Positions 33,538-41,776 of a stretch of DNA of 64,000 nucleotides are shown here, piece by piece. This stretch comes from Rubeoparvulum massiliense (GTDB taxonomy: Bacteria > Bacillota > Bacilli > Rubeoparvulales > Rubeoparvulaceae). The position numbers were made by a program, and so were the translations under genes. The stretch is taken from assembly GCF_001049895.1 (NCBI RefSeq), contig NZ_CVPE01000003.1, forward strand, positions 372,001-436,000. The letters run 5' to 3'. The notes beneath the pieces are model-generated. The model was not told the DNA's origin. It was given only the letters and a program-made list of their open reading frames with translations, and searched no databases. Each line of letters begins with the position of its first letter. Within the stretch, counting starts at the first letter, position 1.

Positions 33538-33567
33538 TTGACTTAAATGTTGACTTTGTGCTATTAT
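33538..33567 (+). promoter_or_regulatory. Sigma-A promoter of the carD-like gene
   Basis: TTGACT (33538-33543), 18 bases and TATTAT (33562-33567), with the coding start about 80 bases on. A second TTGACT lies inside the spacer. Confidence 0.55.
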
Positions 33568-33648
33568 TTTAATTTTATTTGAAAATAATTAAATCATGTG
33601 TTAGACTAATAGATAGAGTAGACAAGGTTGAGGAAGGAGGAGTTCACC

Positions 33649-34137
33649 TTGTTTCATGTAGGCGATCGAGTCGTGTATCCTATGCATGGCGCTGGAATTA
33701 TTGATGCCATCGAGGAGAAGGAGATACTAGGTAAGCGAAACAAGTATTATATCCTACGACTCCCTTTTGAAAAGATGCAAGTGATGGTTCCTGTAGGTAA
33801 TGCTGGACATCTCCATATTCGTCCTGTGGTTGATCAAGAGACGATCGAAGAGGTCTTTGAACTATTCTTACAAGATAATCAAGAATCGCAGCTGCCTTGG
33901 AAAGAGCGGGCACATCAGCATAATGAGCACTTGAAATCAGGGGACATTTTCGATGTTGCCAAGGTGATTTGTGAACTGAAAGCACGTCAACGTTCAAAGC
34001 CCTTAAATACCAGCGAAAAAAACCTCTTAGAAAATGCGAAGCGCATTTTTATTAGTGAATTCCTTTTGGTCAAAAATATCTCACAGGAACAAGCACTTTC
34101 TATTCTGCAGCAAGCATTTACAATCGAACCCAGCTAA
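33649..34137 (+). CDS. CarD-family RNA polymerase-binding regulator
   Basis: 162 residues. The N-terminal Tudor-like RNAP interaction domain LFHVGDRVVYPMHGAGIIDAIEE is the CarD/TRCF-RID signature (GD-VVYP-HG-G). The C-terminal half is helical (KPLNTSEKNLLENAKRIFISEFLL) as in CarD, where it contacts the upstream edge of the -10. TTG 33649 is the likely start: AAGGAGGAG lies 6 bases upstream and the family begins at this residue; an earlier in-frame TTG has no site. It affects promoter opening. It corresponds to B. subtilis YdeB. Confidence 0.88.
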   Translation: MFHVGDRVVYPMHGAGIIDAIEEKEILGKRNKYYILRLPFEKMQVMVPVGNAGHLHIRPVVDQETIEEVFELFLQDNQESQLPWKERAHQHNEHLKSGDIFDVAKVICELKARQRSKPLNTSEKNLLENAKRIFISEFLLVKNISQEQALSILQQAFTIEPS

Positions 34138-34185
34138 AAAGAAGGAATGCATTTCGATATCATCATCGAGATGCATTCCTTCTTT
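34138..34185. terminator. Bidirectional terminator between the carD-like gene and the HesB-like gene
   Basis: AAAGAAGGAATGCAT...ATGCATTCCTTCTTT, a long stem (about 18 pairs with a mismatch) and short loop, flanked by A and T runs. Confidence 0.88.
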
Positions 34186-34216
34186 AATTTATGCTCCGTT
34201 GATACTCCACTAACGA

Positions 34217-34510
34217 TTATTCTCCGCAACAGCCTTTTGTACAAGTACTAGCCCAGTACAATTTAGTTCCTTCAGCAGTCACTTCTGCTTCCAAGACAAG
34301 ATCATTGGCTTGTTCTTTATAGCTTGGATTCATGGCAAGCTTTACGCCATTAATCTCTTCGATTACATCATCTTCAGCTGGTACATCAAGGGTTAAGCCA
34401 AATTGCGGTCCACAGCAGCTTTCACCAACAGCTACTAAGGAGATGGTTTCTACACCTTCATCATTCATAATCGCTAATAAGGCATCACGTGCAGCATCAG
34501 AAATTATCAT
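34217..34510 (-). CDS. HesB/IscA-like small protein
   Basis: 97 residues. ISDAARDALLAIMND start and VGESCCGPQFGLTLD and STCTKGCCGE motifs: the A-type carrier fold pattern with Cys at the usual central site and a C-terminal Cys cluster (C-x3-CC here rather than CxC). Members of this HesB-like group are thought to bind Fe-S or iron. The function in this organism is unknown. SD AAGGAG is present before ATG 34510. It is monocistronic. Confidence 0.75.
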   Translation of the reverse strand: MIISDAARDALLAIMNDEGVETISLVAVGESCCGPQFGLTLDVPAEDDVIEEINGVKLAMNPSYKEQANDLVLEAEVTAEGTKLYWASTCTKGCCGE

Positions 34511-34722
34511 TGTATCAAACTCCTTTTCATGACTGTGTTGCTATTGTACCTCTCTTCTAAGGCAAATCACAGGGAGAATATCGACAGCTTGTGTAATGTT
34601 TTTTTTGGGTTTGTTTCCTTTTATTGCTATCTGTTTTCCTTGTCCTTCTCCATCTCCTAAGGATGTATGTAGTACTTACAAGCATGAGCATACAGAAAAA
34701 AAATATAAAAGGAGATGGTATT

Positions 34723-35403
34723 ATGCCAAAAATCTTTATTGACCCCGGTCACGGTGGAAGTGATCCCGGTGCAGTTGGAAACGGATTGCAAGAGAAAAAT
34801 CTGACTCTATCCATCGCAACAAGACTACGAGACATCCTTCTCAACGAATATATGAACGTTGAGGTAAAAATGTCCCGAACCAGTGATGTTTTCGTTGGCC
34901 TATCACAGCGAGCTACCATGGCCAATCAGTGGGGCGCTGATTACTTCGTCTCCATCCATATCAACGCTGGTGGAGGTACAGGCTTCGAATCCTATGTTCA
35001 TTCCTCTCTCCCTACTGGTGCTGTGGCGAAGCAGAAGATTATCCACCCTGAGATCGTAAATGCAATGAATGTCAAGGATCGTGGGATGAAGAATGCCAAC
35101 TATGCAGTTCTTCGAGAAACAGTAATGGACGCGCTTCTTACAGAAAATCTCTTCATCGATAATTCCACCGATGCCCAGAAGTTAGCTAGTGCTTCTTTCT
35201 TACAAACCATCGCACGTGGACATGCTAATGGGATTGCCAAAGCATTCGGTCTAAAGCGTAAAGATAGTAGTAGCCCAAATTACATGTACCGTGTGATCGT
35301 TGATGGAACACAGACTGGCGCTTACTCCCTGAAAGAGAATATCTTAAATGAAGTAGGGCGTCACATCGGAACTGCTGCCAATATTCTTGTTCAAAAAGTA
35401 TAA
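34723..35403 (+). CDS. cwlC: N-acetylmuramoyl-L-alanine amidase, CwlC-like (no signal peptide)
   Basis: 226 residues. Amidase_3 domain: IFIDPGHGGSDPGAVGNGLQEKNLTLSIA, with zinc ligands His in PGHGG, Glu in LQEKN and His in SIHINAG, and catalytic Glu in LLTENLFID. A short C-terminal segment YMYRVIVDGTQTGAYSLKENI...VGRHIG is a SPOR-like repeat, one copy where CwlC has two. There is no signal peptide; CwlC of B. subtilis likewise lacks one and lyses the mother cell at the end of sporulation. ATG 34723 follows AAAGGAGA. A phage endolysin origin is the alternative, but no phage genes are near. Confidence 0.85.
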   Translation: MPKIFIDPGHGGSDPGAVGNGLQEKNLTLSIATRLRDILLNEYMNVEVKMSRTSDVFVGLSQRATMANQWGADYFVSIHINAGGGTGFESYVHSSLPTGAVAKQKIIHPEIVNAMNVKDRGMKNANYAVLRETVMDALLTENLFIDNSTDAQKLASASFLQTIARGHANGIAKAFGLKRKDSSSPNYMYRVIVDGTQTGAYSLKENILNEVGRHIGTAANILVQKV

Positions 35404-35404
35404 A

Positions 35405-35444
35405 GAAAGCAGCCTGTCTCCTTTCTGGAGAACAGGCTGCTTTC
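35405..35444 (+). terminator. Terminator of the CwlC-like gene
   Basis: GAAAGCAGCCTGT pairs with ACAGGCTGCTTTC with an inner TCC/GGA pairing; the 3' side is followed by TATG, so the T run is short. Confidence 0.7.
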
Positions 35445-35494
35445 TATGTACAAGTCTATGTACGGAGGCTTTACCTCTTATTTACTCATTCCGT

Positions 35495-35737
35495 TTACGA
35501 AACCTTGATGCCATACAGCTCGTCTTTTGCTAATTCCTCTTGTTTCTGTGCACGCCGTTGTTGAAGCCCAAAGAGGACCATGATGGCGCAAATAATACCA
35601 ACGGATAGTAACAATTGTCCTACACCAGGTGCAGTAGTCCGTTCAATTTGATTAAAAAGACGGTCTGCAAAAACTGGTTGGCTGTGCATTGGAATGAAGA
35701 CGAGTAGTAAAGGAATGGTACGAAGCCATTTTTTCAT
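35495..35737 (-). CDS. Hypothetical small secreted/membrane protein, 80 residues
   Basis: A signal-like start (KKWLRTIPLLLVFIPMHSQPVFA), then FNQIERTTAPG and a second hydrophobic segment (VGQLLLSVGIICAIMVLFG), ending in a basic-acidic cytoplasmic tail QQRRAQKQEELAKDELYG. No family recognised. ATG 35737 follows GGGAGGG. It stands alone. Confidence 0.6.
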   Translation of the reverse strand: MKKWLRTIPLLLVFIPMHSQPVFADRLFNQIERTTAPGVGQLLLSVGIICAIMVLFGLQQRRAQKQEELAKDELYGIKVS

Positions 35738-35856
35738 CTTGACTCCCTCCCTTTCTACGTTTGTCAACAACATTCAATTATATACCTTTCTATTTGGTTT
35801 TGCAATAGATGGTTTTGAAAGATTGGATTGATCACATCGCGCATCGAAATTGGGCA

Positions 35857-35865
35857 TGCTATAAT
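35857..35865 (+). promoter_or_regulatory. Extended -10 promoter of the zinc-ribbon protein gene
   Basis: TGC followed by a perfect TATAAT (35860-35865); no recognisable -35 at 17 bases. About 40 bases before the coding start. Confidence 0.5.
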
Positions 35866-35906
35866 TAGAGAGTAATGTGACTGTCTGCAGGAAGGAGTGC
35901 AGTTTG

Positions 35907-36143
35907 GTGAATCAATGGGAGCCTTGTCCTCATTGCCATTCAGAACGTGTTGTTCCCCGTGGTAAGGAAAAACTCTTCGCCATTGGCGCATTTGTGACGA
36001 TTGCTTTTATACTTCTTGGTGTTTATCATCCTCTATTAGGAATCGGTGCCATCATCGGAATTATCATTATGATCCTGGCTCCACTCCGTAAGCCCACCTT
36101 CACCTGTCAGGATTGCCATTTCCAGTGGCGCGCTGAAAAGTAA
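35907..36143 (+). CDS. Small zinc-ribbon membrane protein
   Basis: 78 residues from GTG 35907 (TTG 35904 also possible; AAGGAG lies 6-9 bases upstream). CPHC near the N-terminus and CQDC near the C-terminus, the halves of a zinc ribbon, flank two hydrophobic helices (LFAIGAFVTIAFILLGVY and LLGIGAIIGIIIMILAP). So the metal-binding ends meet on one side of the membrane. Such proteins are common in Bacillales; function unknown. Confidence 0.65.
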   Translation: MNQWEPCPHCHSERVVPRGKEKLFAIGAFVTIAFILLGVYHPLLGIGAIIGIIIMILAPLRKPTFTCQDCHFQWRAEK

Positions 36144-36182
36144 TGAGCCATCCTTGTTTTTAAACAAGATGGTGGAAAATAA

Positions 36183-36210
36183 GGTCCATGAAGCAAATCT
36201 TCATGGACCT
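36183..36210. terminator. Terminator between the zinc-ribbon and DUF4260 genes
   Basis: AGGTCCATGAAG pairs with CTTCATGGACCT followed by T on plus. A second, weaker hairpin CCATC-TTGTTT / AACAA-GATGG lies just before it (36149-36172). Confidence 0.8.
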
Positions 36211-36258
36211 TTCTGCGTCCTTCAATGAAGCTCCATCATCACTCTCCACCCTTTTACT

Positions 36259-36615
36259 TCATTTCAAACGGTGAATCATCTTCTTATTAAGACTGACAGG
36301 ATACTTCAACCCAAAGCCCAAAAGACGATCAAAACCAAGATGAGTAATCCAGATGATGCTAAGTGCCTCGATTAGTCTACTTCCCCATAAGCCGCTACAA
36401 GCTAAAAGCGTAATGGGTGTGAGGAAGGAATGGGCAAAATTATACATCCGAACACCCATCCTGTTACTAACCAAGTAACCAAGGGCAAAGAGATCTGGTA
36501 GTAAAAAGAAAACGAAAAAGAATATCCACTTCTTTTCAAGGTCCACTTGAAAAACATATAAAAGTGCGCCAAGAAGAAAGATGAACAGTCCTCCCCAACG
36601 TTGTTTATTCTGCAT
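36259..36615 (-). CDS. DUF4260 membrane protein
   Basis: 118 residues, four membrane helices. GLFIFLLGALLYVFQVD, FFLLPDLFALGYLVSNRMGVRMYNFAHSFLTPI and WITHLGFDRLLGFGLKYP match the DUF4260 pattern (LPD-x-x-x-x-GYL, YN-AHS, HxGxDR-LGFGLKY). The conserved polar residues in the membrane suggest a transport or enzymatic role, but nothing is established. SD AGGAGAG precedes the ATG. It stands alone. Confidence 0.8.
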   Translation of the reverse strand: MQNKQRWGGLFIFLLGALLYVFQVDLEKKWIFFFVFFLLPDLFALGYLVSNRMGVRMYNFAHSFLTPITLLACSGLWGSRLIEALSIIWITHLGFDRLLGFGLKYPVSLNKKMIHRLK

Positions 36616-36709
36616 GGTTATACTCTCCTTAGCCTCAGTCAGTAAATTCTCGTAATAGGGTTGTTATCATTCACTATTGTCTTATTATACCATAGGAGAT
36701 GCTATTTTC

Positions 36710-36738
36710 TTGACACGGTATATTTTTGTTTCTACAGT
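36710..36738 (+). promoter_or_regulatory. Sigma-A promoter of the DODA-type dioxygenase gene
   Basis: Perfect TTGACA (36710-36715), 17 bases and TACAGT (36733-36738). Confidence 0.7.
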
Positions 36739-36804
36739 AAGATCATCGGTTAAGTATTCGTTCATTACTATCTAGTAAGTCCAATATATGAGTGAGGTGA
36801 AAAC

Positions 36805-37572
36805 ATGTTACCATCCTTATTTTTAGCCCACGGTTCACCGATGATTGCCCTTGAGAATAATCCTTATACACAATTTCTTAGAGCGTATGGCCAGCAGCAT
36901 CACCCTCGTGCTATTCTCATCTTCACAGCGCACTGGATCAGCGATACACTCACAATCTCTGCTGTTGATGAGCAATATAAGACCATCTATGATTTCTATG
37001 GCTTTCCCCCAGAACTCTATGAAATTCAGTATCCTGCTAAGGGATCTTTACAAATCGCAAAGATGGTCCAGCAACGCTTCATGAAGGAGAATATTCAGGT
37101 TCTACTAGATCATCAGAGAGGATTAGATCACGGCTCTTGGACACTCCTTCATCATCTCTATCCTGAAGCCAATATTCCAGTGATTCAAATCTCAGTCAAT
37201 CCTTCGCTCTCACCAAAGGAACAGTTCCGTATTGGGCAGGCTCTTCAGGGACTTCACGAAGAAGGATTCCTAATTATAGGAAGTGGTGTTACTGTACATA
37301 ATCTCTCCATGCTCAAGTGGGGAGAGACCACACCTGAACCATGGGCCGTTCAGTTTGATGATTGGTTAATCGAGCAGATTAATAAGAAGGATCTAGAAGC
37401 ACTGGACCGTTACGAGCAGTTAGCACCCTCAGCACAGCTGGCTGTTCCCACCACCGAGCACTTCATCCCCCTCTTCATCGCCATGGGGAGCGCAAATATC
37501 AAGGCGAAGCCCACCATCCTTCATCGAAGCTATGACATGGGAACACTGAGCTATCTCTCATTTCAGTTTTAA
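36805..37572 (+). CDS. DODA-type extradiol dioxygenase (YgiD-like)
   Basis: 255 residues. Class III extradiol (LigB-type) fold with metal-ligand motifs: PSLFLAHGSPMIALENN, FTAHWISDTLTI, DHGSWTLLHHLYPEANIPVIQIS, GSGVTVHNL, and TTEHFIPLFIAMGS. E. coli YgiD is a zinc-dependent 4,5-DOPA extradiol dioxygenase; the substrate here is not known. GAGGTG lies 6 bases before ATG 36805. It is monocistronic. Confidence 0.88.
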   Translation: MLPSLFLAHGSPMIALENNPYTQFLRAYGQQHHPRAILIFTAHWISDTLTISAVDEQYKTIYDFYGFPPELYEIQYPAKGSLQIAKMVQQRFMKENIQVLLDHQRGLDHGSWTLLHHLYPEANIPVIQISVNPSLSPKEQFRIGQALQGLHEEGFLIIGSGVTVHNLSMLKWGETTPEPWAVQFDDWLIEQINKKDLEALDRYEQLAPSAQLAVPTTEHFIPLFIAMGSANIKAKPTILHRSYDMGTLSYLSFQF

Positions 37573-37601
37573 TTTTTTGTTGCTACACACCAGCGAGCAG
37601 C

Positions 37602-37636
37602 AAATCCCCATCTGATTTAACGATGGGGATTTGTTT
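37602..37636. terminator. Terminator between the dioxygenase and DJ-1-like genes
   Basis: AAATCCCCATC pairs perfectly with GATGGGGATTT followed by GTTTT; A-rich on the other side, so it works for both convergent genes. Confidence 0.85.
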
Positions 37637-37644
37637 TATGTTAT

Positions 37645-38127
37645 TCAATCATAATCCTGTTGTAGTATGCTAACTGGTTTAACCGAGTTCATTACTTTGT
37701 CCACCATCGCTTGCCCTACTTTTTCTCGGATAATCCAAGAGACCAATTCTTGTGCTGCGAAACAACTGGCAGCAGTTGCGATGTTCTGATTAACAACGAA
37801 GCTCTCCCTTACAGGAATGGCACCAATCAGTTGTCTCTGTGGATCTAATTTGATGCGATTTAAATATTCCTGATCTTGAATGAGTTGGTTGACTCCAGAG
37901 CCACTTGTCAAGATGACTACATCAGAGTCTATTATATTATCTAATCTTCCTGTTGTTGGGACGTGAAGTCCTGACATGGAGACATGAGACTCTTTCGTTC
38001 CGATGATATCTACCTGCCAATCTTTCAATCCACCAACTGATTCCCAAGCCACGCGATTTAATAGATCCCATGGTAGAAATAGATCAAGATCCGTAAAATC
38101 ATCAAAAATTACGAGGGATATTTGCAT
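37645..38127 (-). CDS. DJ-1/PfpI-family protein lacking the catalytic-Cys segment
   Basis: 160 residues, against about 190-200 for relatives. The N-terminal MQISLVIFDDFTDLDLFLPWDLLNRV and middle VVILTSGSGVNQLIQDQEYL...RQLIGAI fit the glutamine amidotransferase-like family. The next part should be the nucleophile elbow (C-S-G) with about 35 residues of strand and helix. Instead the frame continues directly to PVRESFVVNQNIATAASCFAAQELVSWIIREKVG, the C-terminal block. So an in-frame internal deletion at about 37,800-37,820 has removed the active site. The gene is otherwise intact with an SD (AGGAGG). Enzymatic function is unlikely; it may be decaying. Confidence 0.75.
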   Translation of the reverse strand: MQISLVIFDDFTDLDLFLPWDLLNRVAWESVGGLKDWQVDIIGTKESHVSMSGLHVPTTGRLDNIIDSDVVILTSGSGVNQLIQDQEYLNRIKLDPQRQLIGAIPVRESFVVNQNIATAASCFAAQELVSWIIREKVGQAMVDKVMNSVKPVSILQQDYD

Positions 38128-38324
38128 TCCTCGTCCTCCTTTCAGCCTTCTCCGAAAATAATTTATGTTCGGAAGATACTTGTGGTATAAGTGTTGTATT
38201 CTACCATTATGTAGTCTTTTTTATAATATCATACAGCCCGTGGTGAACAATAACGGAGCACCTCTCGATCTTCAATATTAGTATTTTAATATTTATAAAA
38301 AAAATTATCCTCTAAAATCTATAA

Positions 38325-38338
38325 TGATAACGTTTTCA
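38325..38338 (+). promoter_or_regulatory. cre-like operator (candidate CcpA site)
   Basis: TGATAACGTTTTCA, a near-palindrome that fits the catabolite response element pattern TGWNANCGNTNWCA. It lies about 15 bases upstream of the -35, the arrangement seen at genes activated by CcpA. Other LacI-family regulators have similar sites. The remaining 38128-38324 holds only AT-rich sequence in which I see no gene. Confidence 0.5.
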
Positions 38339-38352
38339 TTGAAAATAGGTGG

Positions 38353-38381
38353 TTGACATTCCTAATCAACGTTGTTAAACT
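38353..38381 (+). promoter_or_regulatory. Sigma-A promoter of the amidohydrolase/permease genes
   Basis: Perfect TTGACA (38353-38358), 17 bases and TAAACT (38376-38381), about 50 bases before the amidohydrolase start. Confidence 0.7.
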
Positions 38382-38432
38382 AGTAATCAATTTAATAATA
38401 TTCTGATAATTCGGTTTATAAGGAGTGATAGT

Positions 38433-39656
38433 ATGGGTACAAAGTATTTACTCAAAGGTGGACGTCTAATCGATGGTAAGGGCAATACACTGGAAAATAG
38501 TGCACTCTACATTGAAGATGACAAAATTAGCAAAGTTGGAAAAGCAGATGAACTAACGGTAGCAAATGATGTAACGGTCATTGACATTACAGGAAAAACC
38601 GTGATGCCCGGCTTCATCGATGCCCATATGCATCTCATTGGTGTAAAAAATCTTAATCTTGCTCAAGCCGCACTGGAACCAACCGAACTCCTCATGGGAC
38701 GTGCCTTGAAGGATTTGGACAAGCTAATCAATGCTGGTTTTACAACGATTCGAGACGTCGGTAGTCCTGTGGCTGTTCATATCAAGCGCTTAATTAAAGA
38801 GGGGTACTATACCGGCCCACGTATCCATACAGCCCATCTCATGCTATCACAAACAGCTGGACATGGTGACATTCACAATCTACCACCCGAGTTCAACCTC
38901 TTTGAAGTATGCGATGGTCCTGATGAGTGTCGAAAGGCAGCACGCAAGCAATTTCGCGCTGGTGCAGACTTTATAAAAATTTCTTCTTCCGGTGGCGTTC
39001 TTTCTGAAAAGGATGACCCCCGTTCTCCACAATTCACGGTGGAAGAGATCAAAGCCATTGTCTATGAAGCAGAAGCTGTAGGTTCCTATGTTGCATCCCA
39101 CGCCCAAAGTACACAGGGCATTAAAAACGCCTTGATTGCTGGGGTTCGTACCATTGAGCATGGAATTCTCATCGATGACGAAGGAATTGAGATGATGCTT
39201 GAAAGAGGTGCCATCCTTGTCCCTACATTATCCATTGTGAAACGCATTGTCGAGCAAGGCCATCTTTATGGCGTACCAGAATTCGGTTTGGCTAAATCCC
39301 GTTACTTCTATAAGCTTCATAAACAGAATGTTCGGAAGGCCTATCAAGCAGGTGTGAAAATCGCTGGTGCCACAGACTTCCTTGGCTGTAAGCCTGTTGA
39401 ACACGGAGGAAATGCCGAGGAATATGAAATATTTGTTAATGAGCTCGGCTTAAGCCCCATGGAAGCCATTACTTGCGGAACGCAAAACGCTGCTGACGCC
39501 CTCGCCATCGGTGATAAAACGGGTTCATTGGAGGAAGGAAAACTAGCTGATGTGATCGTTGTGAATGGAAATCCCCTCGATGATATTACCGTCCTTCTTA
39601 ACACAGACAATATTGAAAAAGTCTTTGTTGAAGGCCAGCTCTTAAAGGATCGGTAG
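38433..39656 (+). CDS. Metal-dependent amidohydrolase (imidazolonepropionase/prolidase-like group)
   Basis: 407 residues, TIM-barrel amidohydrolase. Metal motifs: PGFIDAHMHLIG (HxH), DFIKISSSGG (bridging Lys), VASHAQST (His), RTIEHGI (His) and AGATDF (Asp). The small beta-sandwich halves flank the barrel (N-terminus and the TGSLEEGKLADVIVVNGNPLDD end). It resembles Xaa-Pro dipeptidases/Sgx9260-type enzymes that cleave N-acyl or dipeptide substrates; the substrate is unknown. SD AAGGAG precedes ATG 38433. A membrane permease follows 105 bases downstream, probably for the same compound or its product. Confidence 0.85.
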   Translation: MGTKYLLKGGRLIDGKGNTLENSALYIEDDKISKVGKADELTVANDVTVIDITGKTVMPGFIDAHMHLIGVKNLNLAQAALEPTELLMGRALKDLDKLINAGFTTIRDVGSPVAVHIKRLIKEGYYTGPRIHTAHLMLSQTAGHGDIHNLPPEFNLFEVCDGPDECRKAARKQFRAGADFIKISSSGGVLSEKDDPRSPQFTVEEIKAIVYEAEAVGSYVASHAQSTQGIKNALIAGVRTIEHGILIDDEGIEMMLERGAILVPTLSIVKRIVEQGHLYGVPEFGLAKSRYFYKLHKQNVRKAYQAGVKIAGATDFLGCKPVEHGGNAEEYEIFVNELGLSPMEAITCGTQNAADALAIGDKTGSLEEGKLADVIVVNGNPLDDITVLLNTDNIEKVFVEGQLLKDR

Positions 39657-39761
39657 TTTCATAAAATGCTCTAAGGGTCTCCTACTGGAGGCTCATCTCT
39701 TTCGTTAAAGTCTTTAACGCTTTAACGAGATCTATTATTGTAAAGAGAGAAGGTAAGAATC

Positions 39762-40940
39762 ATGCTTGATCAGCCCATTATTGCAGTTGCTTTACTCTTT
39801 GGATTACTGGTAGTTGGAGAAGTGATCTCCATCTTGAGTCGCGCACGGATCCCCATGCTCTTTGTGGTGTTTATCGGATATTTAATCCTGCTTTGGACTG
39901 GCATCTTTCCTGAAGATATTGTGGATAAATCTACACTCAAAACCTTTGCAGCTTTAATGATCGCACCACTCATCGTTCATATGGGTACACTTATTCCTTT
40001 TAAAATTATGAAACAGCAATATAAAGCAGTGCTCATTGCACTGACAGGGATCATCATCGCAGCGGTTACAGTACTCCTCGTGGTAACTCCAATCTTGGGC
40101 TATCCTTCTGCTGTCTCTGCTATCGGTCCCTTAACAGGTGGAATCATCGCTTTCCTTATTACATCTGATAAGCTTCAAGCTATTGGCCTATCCGCACTGG
40201 TTGTCATCCCAGCATTAGTCCTTGCTTTACAAAGTATTGTGGGCCTTCCCTTAGCTTCTAATTTGCTCCGCAAGTACTCCTATAAGGTGCGGGATCAGTA
40301 TGAGGCCGAGCAAGCACTACAGCAGGAAGCCGCTGCCACAATGGAAGCAGTAGAGGATGAGTCTACGAAAAAACTCTGGATTAAAGAAAAATATGCAACG
40401 CCTGTAGTAATTCTCTTCCAACTTTTTCTTGGTGGTGCATTGGCGGTGGCGCTTGGAAATTGGACGGGAATCAACTATAGTCTATGGGCTCTCGTTATCG
40501 GGTTCATTGGAATGTTTGTAGGCTTCTATCCCGAAAAGTCCATGGTCAAAGCCAATTCTTTTGGCATCGCGATCTCAGCCTTGATTATCTTTATCCTTCC
40601 ATCCTTGAACAGTGTCACATTTGACGTCTTTATTAAGAATATTCCTGTTGTTTTACTTATTCTAGGAATTGGTGCTGGAGGAATCATCCTTGGAGGCTTT
40701 ATTGGTTCCAAGCTGTTTAAGTGGGAACCAACCCTGGGGATTCCTGTTGCCCTGACGGCGATGTTTGGCTTCCCTGGAGATTATATTATCTGTGATGAGA
40801 TCAGCCGTTCCACAGGTCGTACAGAAGATGAGCAAAACTATATCTTTGAAAAGATCCTCTCCCCACTGCTTATCGGTGGCTTTACAACCGTTACTGTGGC
40901 GTCCATCGTCATTGCTAGTATCTTGATGGAAACATTATAA
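39762..40940 (+). CDS. Integral membrane permease, family uncertain
   Basis: 392 residues with about ten membrane helices in two halves, separated by a charged cytoplasmic stretch (EAEQALQQEAAATMEAVEDE). No family recognised for certain; the layout (AFLITSDKLQAIGLSALVV; GIPVALTAMFGFPGDYIIC with polar residues in helices) recalls glutamate- or keto acid-type secondary carriers. Paired with the amidohydrolase upstream, so transport of its substrate or product is likely. A GAAGGT-type SD lies before ATG 39762. Confidence 0.6.
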   Translation: MLDQPIIAVALLFGLLVVGEVISILSRARIPMLFVVFIGYLILLWTGIFPEDIVDKSTLKTFAALMIAPLIVHMGTLIPFKIMKQQYKAVLIALTGIIIAAVTVLLVVTPILGYPSAVSAIGPLTGGIIAFLITSDKLQAIGLSALVVIPALVLALQSIVGLPLASNLLRKYSYKVRDQYEAEQALQQEAAATMEAVEDESTKKLWIKEKYATPVVILFQLFLGGALAVALGNWTGINYSLWALVIGFIGMFVGFYPEKSMVKANSFGIAISALIIFILPSLNSVTFDVFIKNIPVVLLILGIGAGGIILGGFIGSKLFKWEPTLGIPVALTAMFGFPGDYIICDEISRSTGRTEDEQNYIFEKILSPLLIGGFTTVTVASIVIASILMETL

Positions 40941-40976
40941 GCGAACATTAGCACGATTCTAGAGTTGTAAGTAAAC

Positions 40977-41030
40977 AAGAGGTTGGTGCCTTAGGTCTCA
41001 TTGGATGAGCCTATGCATCAACCTCTTTTC
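40977..41030 (+). terminator. Terminator of the amidohydrolase/permease unit
   Basis: AAGAGGTTGGTGC...GCATCAACCTCTT stem (with internal mismatch and inner AGG-CTCAT/ATGAG-CCT pairing) and TTT. No gene lies in 40941-41162 otherwise. Confidence 0.75.
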
Positions 41031-41162
41031 ATAACAGTATCACCTTATCGTATTGTGATGCTCGAGATTGATCCATCTTGGCAGGAAATGAGTGAGTACT
41101 TAATTAAATATTACATATTAGCTTGACCATTAGAATTCTCTAATATAGGGAGTGAGTATAAA

Positions 41163-41714
41163 ATGCTATGGAGTATAAATGAACTTATTAGCTTGGAGCT
41201 GCTCATCTGGCTACTGCCAATTGCTTTTTTCATTCATGATGGAGAAGAAATTGCAACGGTGGAGAGATGGCTACGACAGAATCAAGATCACCCCCGAATT
41301 GCTGCAAAAAATCGTATGCTCAATTGGGAGAAAAATATTACATTCCAGTTTACCGTTGCTGTGTTGCTACTTGGTTTACTGCTCTTTTTGATCTCATACT
41401 TTACATCAGGCACTTTTCGCAGTACCGGTAAGCTGAACCTGCTATTCATCGGTGCGGTGACCGTCCTCTTAATCGATGGGATTAAACATCTAGGGTTTAC
41501 CATTTTGCTTAAACAATACACGTCTGGTGTGATCACAGCTGTACTTGTGGAAATTCCCTATGGGGCTTATGCCCTCTCTCGTTTTTATGCTGCTGGGCTC
41601 ACAGATATTGGAGCTAATCTGTTAGCCTTAGCCCTCGGGCTGCCGCTCACCATCTTCTTCGTATGGTTAGGGCTTACCTTAGGAAGAATTGTTGCACCCT
41701 TTCGTAGTATGTAG
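41163..41714 (+). CDS. HXXEE-domain membrane protein
   Basis: 183 residues, five or so membrane helices. Named for the motif H-x-x-E-E, visible as FFIHDGEEIATVERWL near the start. DGIKHLGFTILLKQYTSGVITA and a helix-rich end follow. Function unknown. GGAGTGAG-type SD lies before ATG 41163. It stands alone and ends before tRNA-Ala. Confidence 0.75.
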   Translation: MLWSINELISLELLIWLLPIAFFIHDGEEIATVERWLRQNQDHPRIAAKNRMLNWEKNITFQFTVAVLLLGLLLFLISYFTSGTFRSTGKLNLLFIGAVTVLLIDGIKHLGFTILLKQYTSGVITAVLVEIPYGAYALSRFYAAGLTDIGANLLALALGLPLTIFFVWLGLTLGRIVAPFRSM

Positions 41715-41776
41715 ACTTACTCTCTCATTCTTCATTCGGAAGTAAAGTATTTATTTGCTAAATTACGCAAAAATAA

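Noticed and set aside
34670-34700. Sigma-K promoter upstream of the CwlC-like gene
   Set aside because: GCATACA resembles a sigma-K -10 (CATA), but no matching -35 was found at the right distance.
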